64,000 bases of DNA. It comes from Gnetum montanum (taxonomy: Eukaryota > Streptophyta > Gnetopsida > Gnetales > Gnetaceae). Below, one piece after another: positions 46,905-58,596 of the stretch (positions are counted from its first letter, which is position 1; each line of letters starts with the position of its first letter). The notes below the pieces were generated by a model. The model was not told where the DNA came from and did no database searches. It saw only the letters and a program-made list of their open reading frames with translations. The position numbers and the translations under genes were made by a program. The stretch lies in assembly GCA_015680685.1 (NCBI GenBank), contig MNCI01018107.1, forward strand, positions 36,829 through 100,828. Reading direction: 5' to 3'.

Positions 46905-47599
46905 CTCACATCACAGCCATGAATCCAGAAAGACAACGAAATATCAGAATCATATGACATAAATAAACTCAAATAGCATCACTGGTTGTACCCGAAAAAG
47001 AAACTTTTGAACATAAATGAAACATCTTTCGTTCATTTAAATTCACGAACGCTGAAGATGCATCTAGATTGCGTTTGCAATTAGTATGGCTTCATTCATA
47101 TTGTAAAAAGCAGAAATTTTCGTAACACAACAGAATGCTTAGTATAAATATACTTATGATGCAATACTTATGATGCAATCCTAGGTTCATGTGCATCCCA
47201 TGATTCTATATCAGTGTCTCTAAATTTTTTCCTAGCCTCTTCTAGCTTAAGGGGAGCAAGGATCTTCTAGCTTAACAATTTTCATGGCTCTTCCCTATCT
47301 CAAGAACTTCAGAACTTCTACCTATAACAGAATTGTACCCTTATTAGTTAATCTGTGTTTTTTAGTGTGCAGGGGTTGACGTTCAGCCTCTAATTAAGAA
47401 AAAATATGTCCAGATAAGACAGAACACTTATTACAATACGGAAGACAGCATTGAGGTAGCTACATTGAGATAGCTCTAACTGACAGTCAAATTGCAAACT
47501 CCTGACGTTGATCAAACCACTATCTTCCATAATTTGGAACTCGAATGCTGAGTTAGTATAAACCAACCTGTGTTTTCTTTTACTGTGAGAGAAATAGTC

Positions 47600-47741
47600 C
47601 CGATTAAGGTATTAATGTATCCCTGGGACCTCGTGGATCAAAACCCCGCTGCTATGGACCCATACATGGCCATCGCTACCATAAACCCTTTTCCTAATGC
47701 CCGTTGGCCACCATAGTGGTGGTATATGGTCACATTGAGCT
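47600..47741 (-). pseudogene. Possible N-terminal remnant of the monooxygenase
   Basis: After a ttttcag acceptor-like string the minus strand contains 'GFDP' (47,634-47,647) in one frame and 'RSQGYINTLI' (47,606-47,632) in the next. Together they resemble the GAGLGLDPQS... block that follows the FAD-binding GxGxxG in this family. The upstream dinucleotide motif is not readable. The match is short and needs a frameshift. Confidence 0.25.
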
Positions 47742-47763
47742 CTGAAAATTTTACATCAGAAAG

Positions 47764-47936
47764 TCATTTGCTCTTATTTTGCATTTGATTCCACCTCTCT
47801 ACACTTTTGCGCTGATAAGTGTTCATTGCAATAGTGGGTCTGCGTTCTTGAAGCATGTTTTCAGCTACTTCCAAATTTTCTGCGAGACCTAAAGCAACAA
47901 ACAAAGCACACATTACCGTAACACTCTTTCCATGGC
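47764..47936 (-). pseudogene. Last exon of a plant dual-specificity-phosphatase-like gene
   Basis: It reads after acceptor TGTATAG: 'HGKSVTVMCALFVALGLAEN', 'AENMLQERRPTIAMNTYQRK', 'SVERWNQMQNKSK', stop TGA. This matches the second half of the HCxxGxxRS P-loop and the following helices of plant DSP (YnbD-like) phosphatases ('GHGRSVTVMCALLVALG...RRP.I.MN..QRK..E.W'). The P-loop arginine reads Lys here. The catalytic His-Cys should lie on an upstream exon, which I could not find in 47,940-49,100. The exon ends about 23 bp before the possible monooxygenase remnant, on the same strand. It may be an orphan exon. Confidence 0.6.
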
Positions 47937-47939
47937 CTA

Positions 47940-49110
47940 TACACATAGAAATCAATCATTTCAGCAATGACAATTTGGTAGTAATCAAAAACTAAATTTG
48001 CATTCCAGTGCAGAAATTAAATTTTATGATAGTGCAGTACTTACTATCGCATATTCAGATAAAATATTTGTTTAGTCGGGTTATGAAATTGCCAGGCAAC
48101 AAAGGTCAAATGGATTCTAAAATACAAATCAGGCAAAATAAAAAAATTACAATCTTTTCAGATCATTGAAACTCTAAATGGTGGATTGTCCTTTGAGTAC
48201 ACAGAAGAAAGCAATTTAATAGAAAAACTTTCAAACACATGCAACCAAAGAAACACACACATCAATCTGTGAACATGAATAATCTTGATTGAGTACATCT
48301 GTATGAAGTTAAATGTATGAAAAAGTACTCAAGTGAACATATAAACCCATTTTATAAAAATAAAACATGGTTTAAAATTTTTCCAAGTAGCAAAGCTTTC
48401 GTATGACAAATATGAATTCTATCAGAAAGCTAGCACTTATAAAAAAGGAAGTGAATGCTTTTAATAAAGTTAAATCATAAGCTTTAAATTTTTTCAGTGC
48501 ATCGTAATAATTGTTAATAATTAATTCTAGCTGAAGGATTTTTATTTGAATATGATTTGCCAATATGATTTGTAACTTGTTTTCTATTATTCTATCTTAT
48601 GTCACTGAATAAACTAGAACTTTTGGAGTTACCTCAACCTATAGAAATAGGGATATAGGAAAGTGTAAACTTGTGTCTTATGTACTTAAAACTTTTTCTT
48701 GGATAGGAATGCCATGAAGACAGGAATGCAATGTTCCCTAACACTAAGCAGTAATTACTTTAATAACTTAATAAATGCATTTACTTTCATATCAAGATTT
48801 TAGAAAATTATATTATTAATAGACTAAAAAAGGGGGAATATTGTAGAGTAAATGTAGACACTCTTGGTACAAGGTGATTTTTTTCCTTTAAAGATCTTGT
48901 CAACTTAGGGATGCAAATACTAATGCTTATTCAACTCTCATTTCTAGGTTTGAGTTGAGTTTGAGAGATTACAAACTATTGTTTTGCTAATCTAAATTCA
49001 TGCAGAAGTGGTAGAGTTAGAGCTGCATTATCTTCTTTCACCTCTTCAAAGCTGAAAAAGTTAATGCTCTATTTTCTTGTTGTATTTATCATATTGTGAG
49101 GTAATCTTCT
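47940..49110. other. AT-rich intron or intergenic sequence, no gene seen
   Basis: Expected upstream exons of the phosphatase-like gene were looked for on the minus strand and not found. No repeat stands out. Confidence 0.4.
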
Positions 49111-50300
49111 TTTTCATCACTATTTTTTTGAGTGAATGTCGAGTTGCTATATTAATCATGAGAAAAATAATGTACAAAGGCAGCAGCACATGGCCGCCAC
49201 CCATAAGAAAGCGTTGGAGCCCCCTGGTGGGCCATAGAGCCCCAACCCACACCCCCAAAATTCAAACCTTGCCACATGGCAGGCTCGAAACCCACCCACG
49301 CACTACCGACACAACCCTCCAAAATAATCCTCACCAAAAAACCCCAGTAGATTGCTAGGGCATCCATATTAGCCTTTCTCTACTTGCATTATACTAGCCA
49401 CCATGGATCCCTTCACAATTCTTGATGTCTCGGTAGCAAATGCCCACGAAGTCGCCTCCCTTCTAGCTTGGAAGTAACCCTGCTCATTCTGTCTAATCGT
49501 TTTGGCCACACCCGATTGTGCCTCACTTCACTACAAAACCCCATAGCTTGCATGTCTCAGTCTATGAAGCTTGACCATCTGAGCATATTCAGTCATGTGG
49601 TACTCCAATAGGTCTTCCATGAGCTATAGATCCTTGAGCCTTTATGTATTTTCTTGCACTTGAATTAATGTCCACATCACCTCCCATTGCAACTACTAGA
49701 CAACCCTTTCCTCAAATCTTGCTTGCTCTATTGCTAAATGGCAAGCTACCTTAAGGTCCTCTCACATCAAATTAGCTTGCGTAAGCCACCCACCCTACTC
49801 ACCATCATGCCTCTCCTCCCCAATTTTGGCACCAGATGTCTATCCCTCGTCACTAATCCCTTTAGGTCTTTCAAGACCCTATGCCTCCTACTCTAGCACT
49901 CAAGGCCTCACCTACTCTAGAATATCTACCCTCCCAACCCTCCAAACTACTAGGATGACCTTGAAGTGACCTCGAGCCTATTCCACCTTAGAGAGAACAC
50001 TAGAAAATGTGGAATGTTCACTAGAATGTTGTGTTAGATACACCTTAGGAAAGTAAAGTAAACCTCCACTAGATGATGTGGGGATCTAGACTAGACAAAA
50101 AAATGATCTACAAGATCCATGACCACTTGCCAAATCCTTGGCAACTTATTTTTTCAAATGTATCCACTACTAGTCCATGGCACCACATCGTCAAAAAACT
50201 TAGTTGCACACATTTGAGAGTGCACCACTAGTTGCACACATTTGAGAGTGCACACATTTATAAGTCTCAAGACTATGCTCTCCCCCAACCTAAAGCGTAG
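49111..50300 (-). other. Pro/Cys-rich, GC-richer segment, perhaps the 3' end of a non-LTR element
   Basis: 49,140-49,370 is GC-richer with 'gggtgtgggttggggctcta' on the minus strand, followed (minus) by 'gattaatatagcaactcgac' and an A7 run. This layout is seen at the 3' ends of plant LINE copies, but no RT domain was recognised at 49,380-50,300, where only stop-rich pieces remain. Identity is uncertain. Confidence 0.25.
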
Positions 50301-52211
50301 TCAACCTCTTGTGGAATGTGTAGTTAGCCAGAATAGTCTCTGGAAACCTCCATAGCATAGCCACAATGCTTAGCTCAGCTCCAGGATGTATTCAACTCAC
50401 CTTCTGTGAGCATAGTCAACAAAATACTCCATTTTGTGGCTTCTTTTGTTCCAAAATTGTAACTATTCTTGACAAGAGAATGGAGAGTGTAGTTCTGTAG
50501 AGCATAGTCTCTACCTTTCATTTTTTAGGTACCCTATGGTCTCCTTGGCACACATATGTAGTTGGTAGTGTAGTCAGAGTCTCACAGTCTCGTAGAGTCT
50601 GACAAAGCACAAAAAAGCACAACATCACTAGCCCCATTAGTATAACACATGAATAATGACTACGTTGAGTGTCAAGTCTTGTATAATTGAAAACGTTAAT
50701 GACTAGAACACCAAGGTCCACAGGTGTGTAGCATAACCCTAAGTCCATGTGAGGGCCTACTGGAGGTGGAGATAGGGCACCTTGATTGATGTTGTCAATC
50801 AAACAGGGACTTACTAGGTGCAATCATGGCACAACATGGTTAGCCATAGTGCTAATGCAAAACATTGTTAAGTGTTTGAGTGATGTCAATAAGGTTAAGC
50901 ATAGTCAAGGTTTTCAGTGAAAATGAGTGTTAACATGTGGGGATCACCACCCAAGCATAGTTTTAGGTATGACTATGTAGTGAAATAGCAAAAAATGCAA
51001 ATAAAATGCTAAAAAATGCCAAGAGAGAGAGAGAGAGAAGCAAAAAACCACCCCCAATGGGGTTGAGCTTAGTTAAAATTAAAAGGGATCAGAAGGTACA
51101 TGGTGTACAATAGGCATAGTAGACAGCATAGTCATAGTCTTAAGGATGTCTAATCATGAAGATTGGCATTCTGATGAGGTGTTTGCATCTGCTAGGTTGG
51201 CCATCATAGTGTATCATTGGCTACAGTGCTTAGTTGGGCTATGGGGATGTGAAGTGGTCTACAAATTTTCCTGTCTTTAGTTTTCCAAGATGCCTTTGGT
51301 TTTCTCCCAAGTGCTCCTTGGACTTGCTAATGCCAAAAATTTTTCCAACTTGCCAATGCTTCAATTTTTCCAACCCTAAAAATGTTGAGGATTGAGGTAT
51401 TTATAAGGTTAGGTTTAGTGTAAAATGCAAGGTGACTGCCACATGGTAGAGGGGATGGTTGTGAGTACACTAAGCATAGTCACTATTCATGTGATGTACT
51501 GATGGTGCTAACGGTGCTATGCTTTTCCATCTCTGCTAGACTTTATAGGACTGTGAAACTGTAACTATGTTGCCAACAACATGAGAGGACCACAAGGTAC
51601 CTGAAAAATGAAATTTTGGAGACTATGCTCCAAGACTATGCTTTTCATTGTCTTGCATGGGGTCAAGCATAATTACAATTTTTGGGACAAAAGATGATAC
51701 AAAAAAATGCATTTTATTAACTACACTTGCTGAAGATGAGTAGGAGTTGAGCTGAGTGCTAGTGATGCATTATGAAGGTCACTGGAGACTATTTTGGCTG
51801 AATACAGTTTGTATTGAAGTAGAGCATAGTCGCACAGTTAGAAAAATTTGCAAAAAATGGCTATGCACTGACAATCCTCTTCATTGAAGGTTGACTATGC
51901 TCCTAACTAGGGTCGAGTGTAGTCTCAACACTTAGAGAAATTTGTAAAAACTAGGCCTTCATGTTGACTATGCTCTCCACAAGAGGTTGACTACACTTTG
52001 AGGTAGTGGAAAGTGTAGTCACAACACTTACAAACATTTGCTACAATTGGCTTCATGATAACACTTAGAAAAAACTGCAAAAATTAGCTTTTTTGTTGAC
52101 TACACACTCCACCGAAGGTTGACTATGCTCTGAGATTTTGGTGAGCGTACTTCCATCACTTAGAAAAAAATTGCAATCAGGATGCTATGGTCTAGATTTT
52201 GTGGTGTTGCA
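50300..52211 (-). repeat. 3' LTR of element F (left edge estimated)
   Basis: On the minus strand it starts TGCAACACCACAAAATC at 52,211, directly after the polypurine tract. Many 'gactatgctc' and 'agcatagtc' words (50,280-52,160) are decayed forms of the AGCGTAA/TTACGCT words of element G. The TATA box is at 51,405-51,398 (minus), followed by 'agggttgg', as in G. The far end of U5 could not be located. Confidence 0.65.
51398..51405 (-). promoter_or_regulatory. TATA box in LTR F
   Basis: TATAAATA on the minus strand, followed by 'cctcaatcc...agggttgg' versus 'cctcagttg...agggttgg' in LTR G. Confidence 0.7.
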
Positions 52212-52224
52212 TTGGCCCCTCTTT
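52212..52224 (-). other. Polypurine tract of element F
   Basis: Minus strand AAAGAGGGGCCAA directly before TGCAACACC, preceded by 'catcaac'. It is identical to the tract of element A. Confidence 0.85.
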
Positions 52225-53200
52225 GTTGATGTCTAGAAGAGTGGCCTAAGATATGTCAAAAAAGAATAGCAAAACACCATAGTAGGCTTGGTGTCAACAT
52301 CATTCTTCAGTACTTGATCAGATGTCACTGCACAATGCTTAAGAGTGCTATGGATAGCAGTATGCTAAAGGGAAAGTAAGAAGTGGGTGTAAAATGCATA
52401 GATGATGTGCTGGAGATAAAAAGAGGAGATGAGATGTAAGTAGGATGTTGTCACACCAAGGTTGATAGTGACTATGGCACTAGAGTGGCTTGTCCTTGCA
52501 AACATTGACCTCTCATCAGAGTGCTCATGAGAGAGTCAATGTGTAATTTTAGGGTTGGGCTAGCTATGAAACTACTTTACTATTGAATTGCTAGACAATG
52601 TGATTTTCTTATTTATTTTTCTTATTTCTCCTTTTTTTGTAGGGTGAGCCTTCTTTGGTCTTTGCACTTTGCAAAATGCTTGTTGTGAATTGAAATGCTT
52701 TCCATCAAATAAGTTGAGGATCACTAAATGGGCTTTGCTTCATCAATGATGAAATTGCATGATGCTTGTATGATAGGTGTTTTCTCCCTAGGATGACTTA
52801 TGTTACATCCACTTGGGCTTTGATCATCTGATAAAGGCTTCCCATGAGATGACTTATGTTACATCCTTCTTGGGAAGATTGATGTTGAGGTATGCGAAGA
52901 GGGTGCCATGTGATGACATCACATAAGCATCAAAAAGGTTTGCAAGCTTTGCTACATAGAGAATGAAAGGGTATCTAGATATAGAAGTAGATGTGAGTAG
53001 GCTATAATGGGATGAGGGGGATGTGCACTCTTAATAGGCTTATCTAGTTCAATCATGCACATCAGAGTGATGTGACAACTTGCTACTACGATGAGATGCA
53101 CCTTTGCATTACTACTTGGGACCTTATCCTACAAATACAACTCTAAGAAGACAAGAAAACTCACGTAAGATAAAATAAATACCAAAAAATTATAGGGGGC
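52225..53200. other. 3' non-coding region of element F
   Basis: No coding content. A near-duplicate phrase 'atgacttatgttacatcc' occurs at 52,792 and 52,850. Confidence 0.4.
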
Positions 53201-53470
53201 AAAGATGTTACAAGTGCTCTAAGGTTGTACCCATTGTAAGTGCTCAAAAAGCTAGTAAAATGGTAGGGGGCCAAGATGCTACAAGTACTCTAAAGGATGT
53301 GCCCATGGTAAGTGCTCACAAAACCAGCAACATGGTGGTAGGCCAAGATGCTGCAAGTGTTCCAAATGCTGCCCCCATGGAAAGTGCTCATAAAACTAGC
53401 AAAATGGTGAGAAGTCAAGATGCTACAATTGCTCCAAAGGCCACACCTATGGCAAGTGCTCCATTCTAGG
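53200..53470. repeat. 71-72-bp tandem array, four copies, open on the + strand
   Basis: The word 'aagatgctacaagtgctc' or variants starts near 53,203, 53,273, 53,345 and 53,417. Because 72 is a multiple of three, the + strand stays open (53,260-53,469) and encodes a repeated 24-residue unit ('GQDATSTLKDVPMVSAHKTS'). It is antisense to the element. Whether it was ever translated is unknown. Confidence 0.8.
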
Positions 53471-53639
53471 ATAACAGCATACTTGCCTGCATGGTGTAGA
53501 GGGGGACAAGTGTTGTGCTCACTTGCTTGCTTGCAAGAGGATGGGAGGAATTATTATTGGCTAATTACAAATCTAGTTTAATGTTTTGGTAGATTGTGGC
53601 CTTATTAGTATATGTTCCTAGAAAAATTTGAACCTAGTT

Positions 53640-53935
53640 TAAGGTCTTAGTAGACTATGCTATGCTAGTTTGTAGTCATAGCAGACCACTATGTGCTACT
53701 TTAATGTTGTAGCAAATGAGCTATTTTAGTTTAACATCATAGAAAATGAGCTATGCTAGTTTAGCATCATAACAAACAAGCTATGCTAGTTTAGCATCAT
53801 AGTAGATGAGCTTTGCCAATTTAGTATCATAGTAGATGAGTTTTGCTAGTTTAGCTTCATAGTGGATGAGATCTACCAGTTTAGTGTCATAGTACATGAT
53901 CTCTACGAGTTTAGCATCATAGCGAACGAATGCTT
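53640..53935. repeat. Post-integrase tandem tract of element F
   Basis: About eight units of ~31 bp on the + strand: 'gatgagctttgctagtttag' plus 'catcatagta'. On the minus strand the core is ATGATGCTAAACTAGC, matching the TTAAACTRG cores of elements A and G. Confidence 0.8.
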
Positions 53936-54059
53936 ACCTTGCTCTATTGATGTGTAGTACTGCATGTTAGATGTAATACAACTTCAAGTACAAATGGTTT
54001 AGTGAATTGGAAAATTAATTCCCATCTTGATTAGCAAGCTTGAATGCTCTATTATCATA

Positions 54060-54900
54060 GGTCTTCATGACTAGGAAAGGCCCTTCTCAGTTGGCTGAGA
54101 ATTTATCCATGGGTTCGAAAATGACCTTGAGGATTAGGTCCTCTTTCTTGATCGAGTTTTGATGCCGGTTATGATGATACTTTTGCTATTGCTTCTCTTG
54201 ATACCATTCAATGTGATCAAGTGTGTGCATTCCCTCCTCCTCTATTGAGTCAAGGTCTATGGTTCTCAACTTGTTATTTTGACCTTCATCCATGAAGTCT
54301 GAGAGGACTACTCAGAGTGATGGAACTTGTAGCTCAAGTGGCAAAATTTCTTTAGATCCATAAATGAGGTTGTAAGATTTCATACTTGTTGTTGTTTTGC
54401 ATGTTGTGTAGTAGGCCCAAAGTGCATAGACTATTTTGTCATGCCATCATTGCTTGCTATTGCTTAGAATTTTCTTAAGAGGGTTGATGATGACCTTATT
54501 AGTAGCCTCAGCTTGGCCATTTGCTTGAGGGTAGTATGGCAATGAAAAGGAATGTTTGATGCCAAGGTGCTCACAAAATGCTTTAGTTTTGGTATTGCTA
54601 AACTATGGTCCATTGTATGTTACTATGATCATGGGAAAAATGAAATGAGTCACTATGTTATCTAACATGAATTTGCAAACTTGCTACGATGTTGTCTTCC
54701 TAAGGGGAATAACTTTAACCCACTTGGTGAAATACTCTGTTGTAGTTATTATGAAGCTATGCCCTGTAGAGGACTTATGTGTTATGGGTCTAATGATGTC
54801 CAAGCCCCAACATTGGAACAACCATGTGATTTGCATTATATGCAATTCAGTTGGTGGCACATGCGTTAAGTTGCCATGTCATTGACAAATGTCATACATT
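54060..54900 (-). pseudogene. IN: Element F integrase, broken
   Basis: The minus strand reads 'MYDICQ', stop, 'HGNLTHVPPTEL', 'WGLDIIGPITHKSSTGHSF', 'EYFTKWVKVIPLRKTTS', then after stops the 'SPYYPQ(A)NGQ' equivalent near 54,510-54,540 and the 'YGSKEIL'-like region near 54,350. It parallels 11,640-12,390 of element A. Confidence 0.8.
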
Positions 54901-55122
54901 TTGACTTTCAAGATGTAATTACAACTCCATGTAAGGCCAATAATAGCCTAGCCATATGATTTTTGTTGCCATTACCTTGGGTGCTATGTGACCTTCACAA
55001 AATCCCTTGCAGACTTGCTCAATGATCGTTTGTGCTTCGCTATTGCTTATACAAGTTAGTAGTATGCCATCGTAGGATTTGTGACATAATGTGTTATCAT
55101 CTATGATGACGTACTACTATGA

Positions 55123-56290
55123 TCATTTGCATATTGTGTTTTTTTGGGTAGTAGTTAAATGTTGTGGAGGCTCCCCTTGTAGAAGGTACACCTTGATGTC
55201 GTTGTACCACTCTCTTGCATGGGTTTTGCTTATTGTGGCTATGGAAGCATCTTCGATAGTTTGCATGATAGGTGCAGTGCAATTTGCCACTGAGGTGGGC
55301 AATTTGTTTAACAGGCTAGGCACAATTCCAAGGGCTAATGTGGCTAGTGCATTGGTAATGGAATTTTCATTCATAGGAACATGTTGGACATTGGTAGTGC
55401 CAGGTCATAGTAAGATTTTAAATGTTGTACTTTATAGTTGTAAACCTCTATTACCTAATTGACCACTAACTGTGAGTCACCTTAAATCACTATGCATTGG
55501 ATCCCTAGATCACGTGCTACCAGGATACCTTGGAGAAGATCTTTGTACTCCACCACATTGATGCAACGAAATGTAAAACAATATGCATAGGGTTGGATCA
55601 CCTTGAAGGGAAACATGATAATGGTAGTGGTGCTACCTACTTAAGAGGTTCAAGCTTTGTGAAAGTGTAGGAGTGCCTCATAGTTGGCAGGCACTTAGCT
55701 AATGCTACTAATGTGCTCATCCAGGAATTTAGGGTCTATGGTTGCTTGATCATTTATAGGTGAAGCCATGAGTTGTGTAGCTATGGCTTGACCTTTGGTT
55801 GAGGCTTGCATGATGTAATGTAGATCAAACTCCACTATTATTTCTTTCCATCGTGTAATGTGACTACTTTCATAGATATTCATTATTATATCTCAGAGTA
55901 TGCTATTTTTGCAAATGATATTAACTTAATTGTAGAAGAGGTAATGCCACCACTTCTTCAGTGAGAAGAGTAGGGTGGGGTAGTGCTTTTCCACATCATT
56001 GTATTTCACCTCATGGGCTACTAATGCATGGCTCAATTAGTAGACTAGGACCTCCACACCATCATCTAGCTTTTGGGAAAGTAAATAAGTGATGGATGTA
56101 TTAGACGTGGAAAGGTAGATGTAAAACGGTTTATCTACTTGTAGAGGATGAACCATAGGAAATTGTGCTAGCTCTTGGTTAAGGTTGTCAAAAGCATGTT
56201 GGCACTAAGTGATCCACTTGAAGTTGGCTCCTTTCTTGAGTAAATGTTACATTGGTTGTAGCTTGTCAGTTAACCATGTGATAAACCTAC
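55123..56290 (-). pseudogene. RH: Element F RNase H domains and linker, broken
   Basis: Pieces include 'HITRWKEIIVEFDLHYIMQA' (55,870-55,810), the second RNase H region (about 55,690-55,420), and the linker 'NALATLALGIVPSLLNKLPT' and 'KTHAREWYNDIKVYLLQGEP' (55,350-55,160). The first RNase H (55,900-56,200) is broken by stops. Order and spacing equal element A. Confidence 0.7.
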
Positions 56291-57430
56291 ATATGAACTA
56301 CAGTCTACCTTGCAATCCTCGCAGTTCTATAAGGTTGGTTGAGGCCATTATGTTGGTTATGGCCTTAACCTTATTAGGATCTATGTGTATACCTAGTTCA
56401 AATACTACAAAGCTAAGAATTCTACCTATTTTGATGCCAAAAACACACTTCTTAGTGTTTAACCTAAGTTTGTGTTTTAGGTAGCATTTAAGCACTAACT
56501 CTAGATCATTTGTGTGGCTATGGGCCACTTTGGACTTAATGACAATGTCATGAATGTAGTCATTGAGCAAAATTAGCATGTAATACCTAAAGATATATGT
56601 CATCATGCATTAATACGTTGCTCCTAAATTCTTAAGTCTAAAAGGGATCATGGTATAGTAAAATGTATTCCAAGGGGTCATGAAGGTTGTACTATGCTGG
56701 TGGTTAGGGTTGATCCTAATCTAGTTGTAGCTTGAGAACCAATCCATGAAGGATAATTAGGCATGTCCAACCATGGTATCGATCAGTTAATCAATACTAG
56801 GTAATGGAAAATCATCTTTGATGGTTTCCTTGATTAAGTCTTGGAAGTTTATGCAAATTCTTATACTTTCGTTCTTCTTAGGCACAACTATGATGTTGGA
56901 GGCCCAATCTACATAGTTAATAGCATAGATGAAACTAGCTTTGTAAAGCTTGGTGATCTCATCACGTACTACCAATGCCACCTTAGGTCTAACCTTGCAC
57001 ACTTTCTATGTAATTGGTTTAATACAAGGATCAAGGTTGATGTTGTGCTAGACTAGCTAGGGGTCTAGGCCTTGCATGTCCTCATATGACCATGCAAAGG
57101 CTTTAATGTTATCATTAAGTAGTTTGGCAATGTCTTGAGCACATTGGGATTCTAGCAAGGAGCTTAGTTTCAACATTTTTACCTCGTCATTAGGTGTAGC
57201 CATAGGGATTTCAACAAGGGGATCCTCCATGATGTCCCTTGCCTCTAGATCGAGAGCCTTAACTAGATGGTCAAACTAATCTAGCGGTGCTTCCATGGAT
57301 ACTATGTACTTATTGTAGGCGGTAGGCTCAAGGTCTAGGCAATGAGGGTTAATGCATTCCTTAATGTTGCCATGAGGCCCCATGAGGACCAAAGGTGAGG
57401 AAATCTACTCATGCAAAGCCATGTCATGTT
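56291..57430 (-). pseudogene. RT: Element F reverse transcriptase, inactive
   Basis: 'KVRPKVALVVRDEITKLYKA', 'VDWASNIIVVPKKN', 'ICINFQDLIKETIKDDFPLP' (57,002-56,787), then 'LILLNDYIHDIVIKSKVAHS' and 'LRGLQGRL' (56,606-56,298). The catalytic box is YIHD in place of YxDD, so the first of the two aspartates is lost. This differs from the loss in element A (YIDN). Confidence 0.85.
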
Positions 57431-57439
57431 TCTACAAAA

Positions 57440-57704
57440 TAAACCAAAGAATGTTGAGTGATACTTGTTTAACTAAGTTATTATGTACGAATGAAAGAAA
57501 TCAGTTAAGTAAAAATTTACCTAAGTATGCACGTAAATAGTGATAAGAGGTAAATATGTTGATGCTAGTTTTAGGTCTTAGTGGACTATGGGTGTGCCAA
57601 ACATGTTGTTTTGAGAAGGGATGATCATACTTTGGAGTGGAATTAACTCATACATTTGTAAGGCAATGAAAAATTATGATTTCAAGCTAAGTATGGTTCA
57701 CTAC
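57440..57704. repeat. Remains of the pre-RT tandem tract of element F, cut by element G
   Basis: 'tgatgctagttttaggtctt' and related words at 57,560-57,600 (minus core CTAAAACTAGC) occupy the place of tract 2 in element A. The sequence ends abruptly at 57,704. Confidence 0.5.
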
Positions 57705-58204
57705 TGAAACACCGTTAAAAATCACGAGTCAGCCTCAGGCAAAGATTCGCAATTCAGGCAAGGGCACATCTCAGCATTCCAGAGGGGGGAATAAGACAGA
57801 GCAACGCCAAGAGGCATGTAACATCAAGTCCGCAACTTCCTGTGCAGATTTCTAATCTTTCTAGGCTTTTGCTGTTTACGCTATATCACGCAACATAGCG
57901 TAATGACGCTCAGCATGATAGTATTTTGACGTAGCCCGGCATTAGAAGGGTAGTTGCTTCAGCATAGGGAGAAGCTTAAGCAGCGTGATATGCGATTTCT
58001 TGTGTATTTTGCTAAGTATTTTGTTCAAGGACAAGTTTATGCTCTATTACGTACGGCAGCATAATGAGCGTAATAAGCTCCAAAATAGTCAAAGGCTAGA
58101 GAAGCGCAATGGTTCGACACTTTTTCTCATGGTGCGTGGATAACTTGTCTTTACGCTCGTTACGCGGCGTTGCGTACCATTGCGTATTTCATCACTAGAC
58201 ATTG

Positions 58205-58350
58205 TTTACGCTTCATCACGCGCAGCTGCGTAATGAGCGTAAGTTATACATTATTTACGCTTCAATACACGCAGCTGCGTAGTGAGCGTAAATTAGACAT
58301 TGTCTACGCTTTGTTACGCACAGCTGCGTAGTGAGCGTAAGACAAATTTG
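58205..58350. repeat. 49-bp tandem array of palindromic modules in U3
   Basis: Three copies with CAGCTG at 58,223, 58,272 and 58,321 (period 49). Each reads TTACGCTT..ACGC.CAGCTGCGTA.TGAGCGTAA, an imperfect palindrome about 34 bp long. Looser copies lie at 57,870-57,910, 58,045-58,075, 58,150-58,185 and 58,365-58,415. Candidate U3 enhancer or protein-binding sites. Confidence 0.85.
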
Positions 58351-58588
58351 AGCCTATTGTTCTTATGCCGGATCACGCTCATACACGCAACACAACGCGA
58401 GTGAGGGTAATATAGCTTGAAAGCAACTGAAACATGCTCAACATGTACCTACTCTTCACACGCACAACATGCAAACGAGCATGTTGTGTGTAGTCACAGT
58501 CTGACTTAAAATGATCAAGTCAACGGAACCCAAAATATCCGGGACCCACGTCATCAGGGTTGCGCCTTTTCCACGGAGCGTCGCGGCC

Positions 58589-58596
58589 TATAAATA
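58589..58596 (+). promoter_or_regulatory. TATA box in LTR G
   Basis: TATAAATA with 'agggttggcaactc' ~25-30 bp downstream, where transcription probably starts. Open stretches at 58,603-59,087 are then within the transcript leader and are not considered genes. Confidence 0.75.

Larger units (their letters stand above)
50300..57704 (-). mobile_element. Tat-type Ty3/gypsy element F, decayed, split by element G
   Basis: On the minus strand the order from right to left is spacer tract remains (57,704-57,440), RT, RNase H, second RNase H/linker, integrase, post-integrase tract, polypurine tract and 3' LTR. It is interrupted at 57,704/57,705 by the LTR of element G, so its gag-protease part should lie right of G, outside the window. 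Sequence and order match element A. CpG words are mostly TG/CA. Confidence 0.85.

Noticed and set aside
49077-49367. Overlapping + and - ORFs as genes
   Set aside because: Pro/Arg-rich and Gly/Trp-rich mirror frames of one GC-richer stretch, without domains. At best the 3' end of a repeat.
54655-55462. Open stretches on the + strand over element F integrase and RNase H
   Set aside because: They are antisense shadows of the minus-strand pol, whose motifs read correctly.
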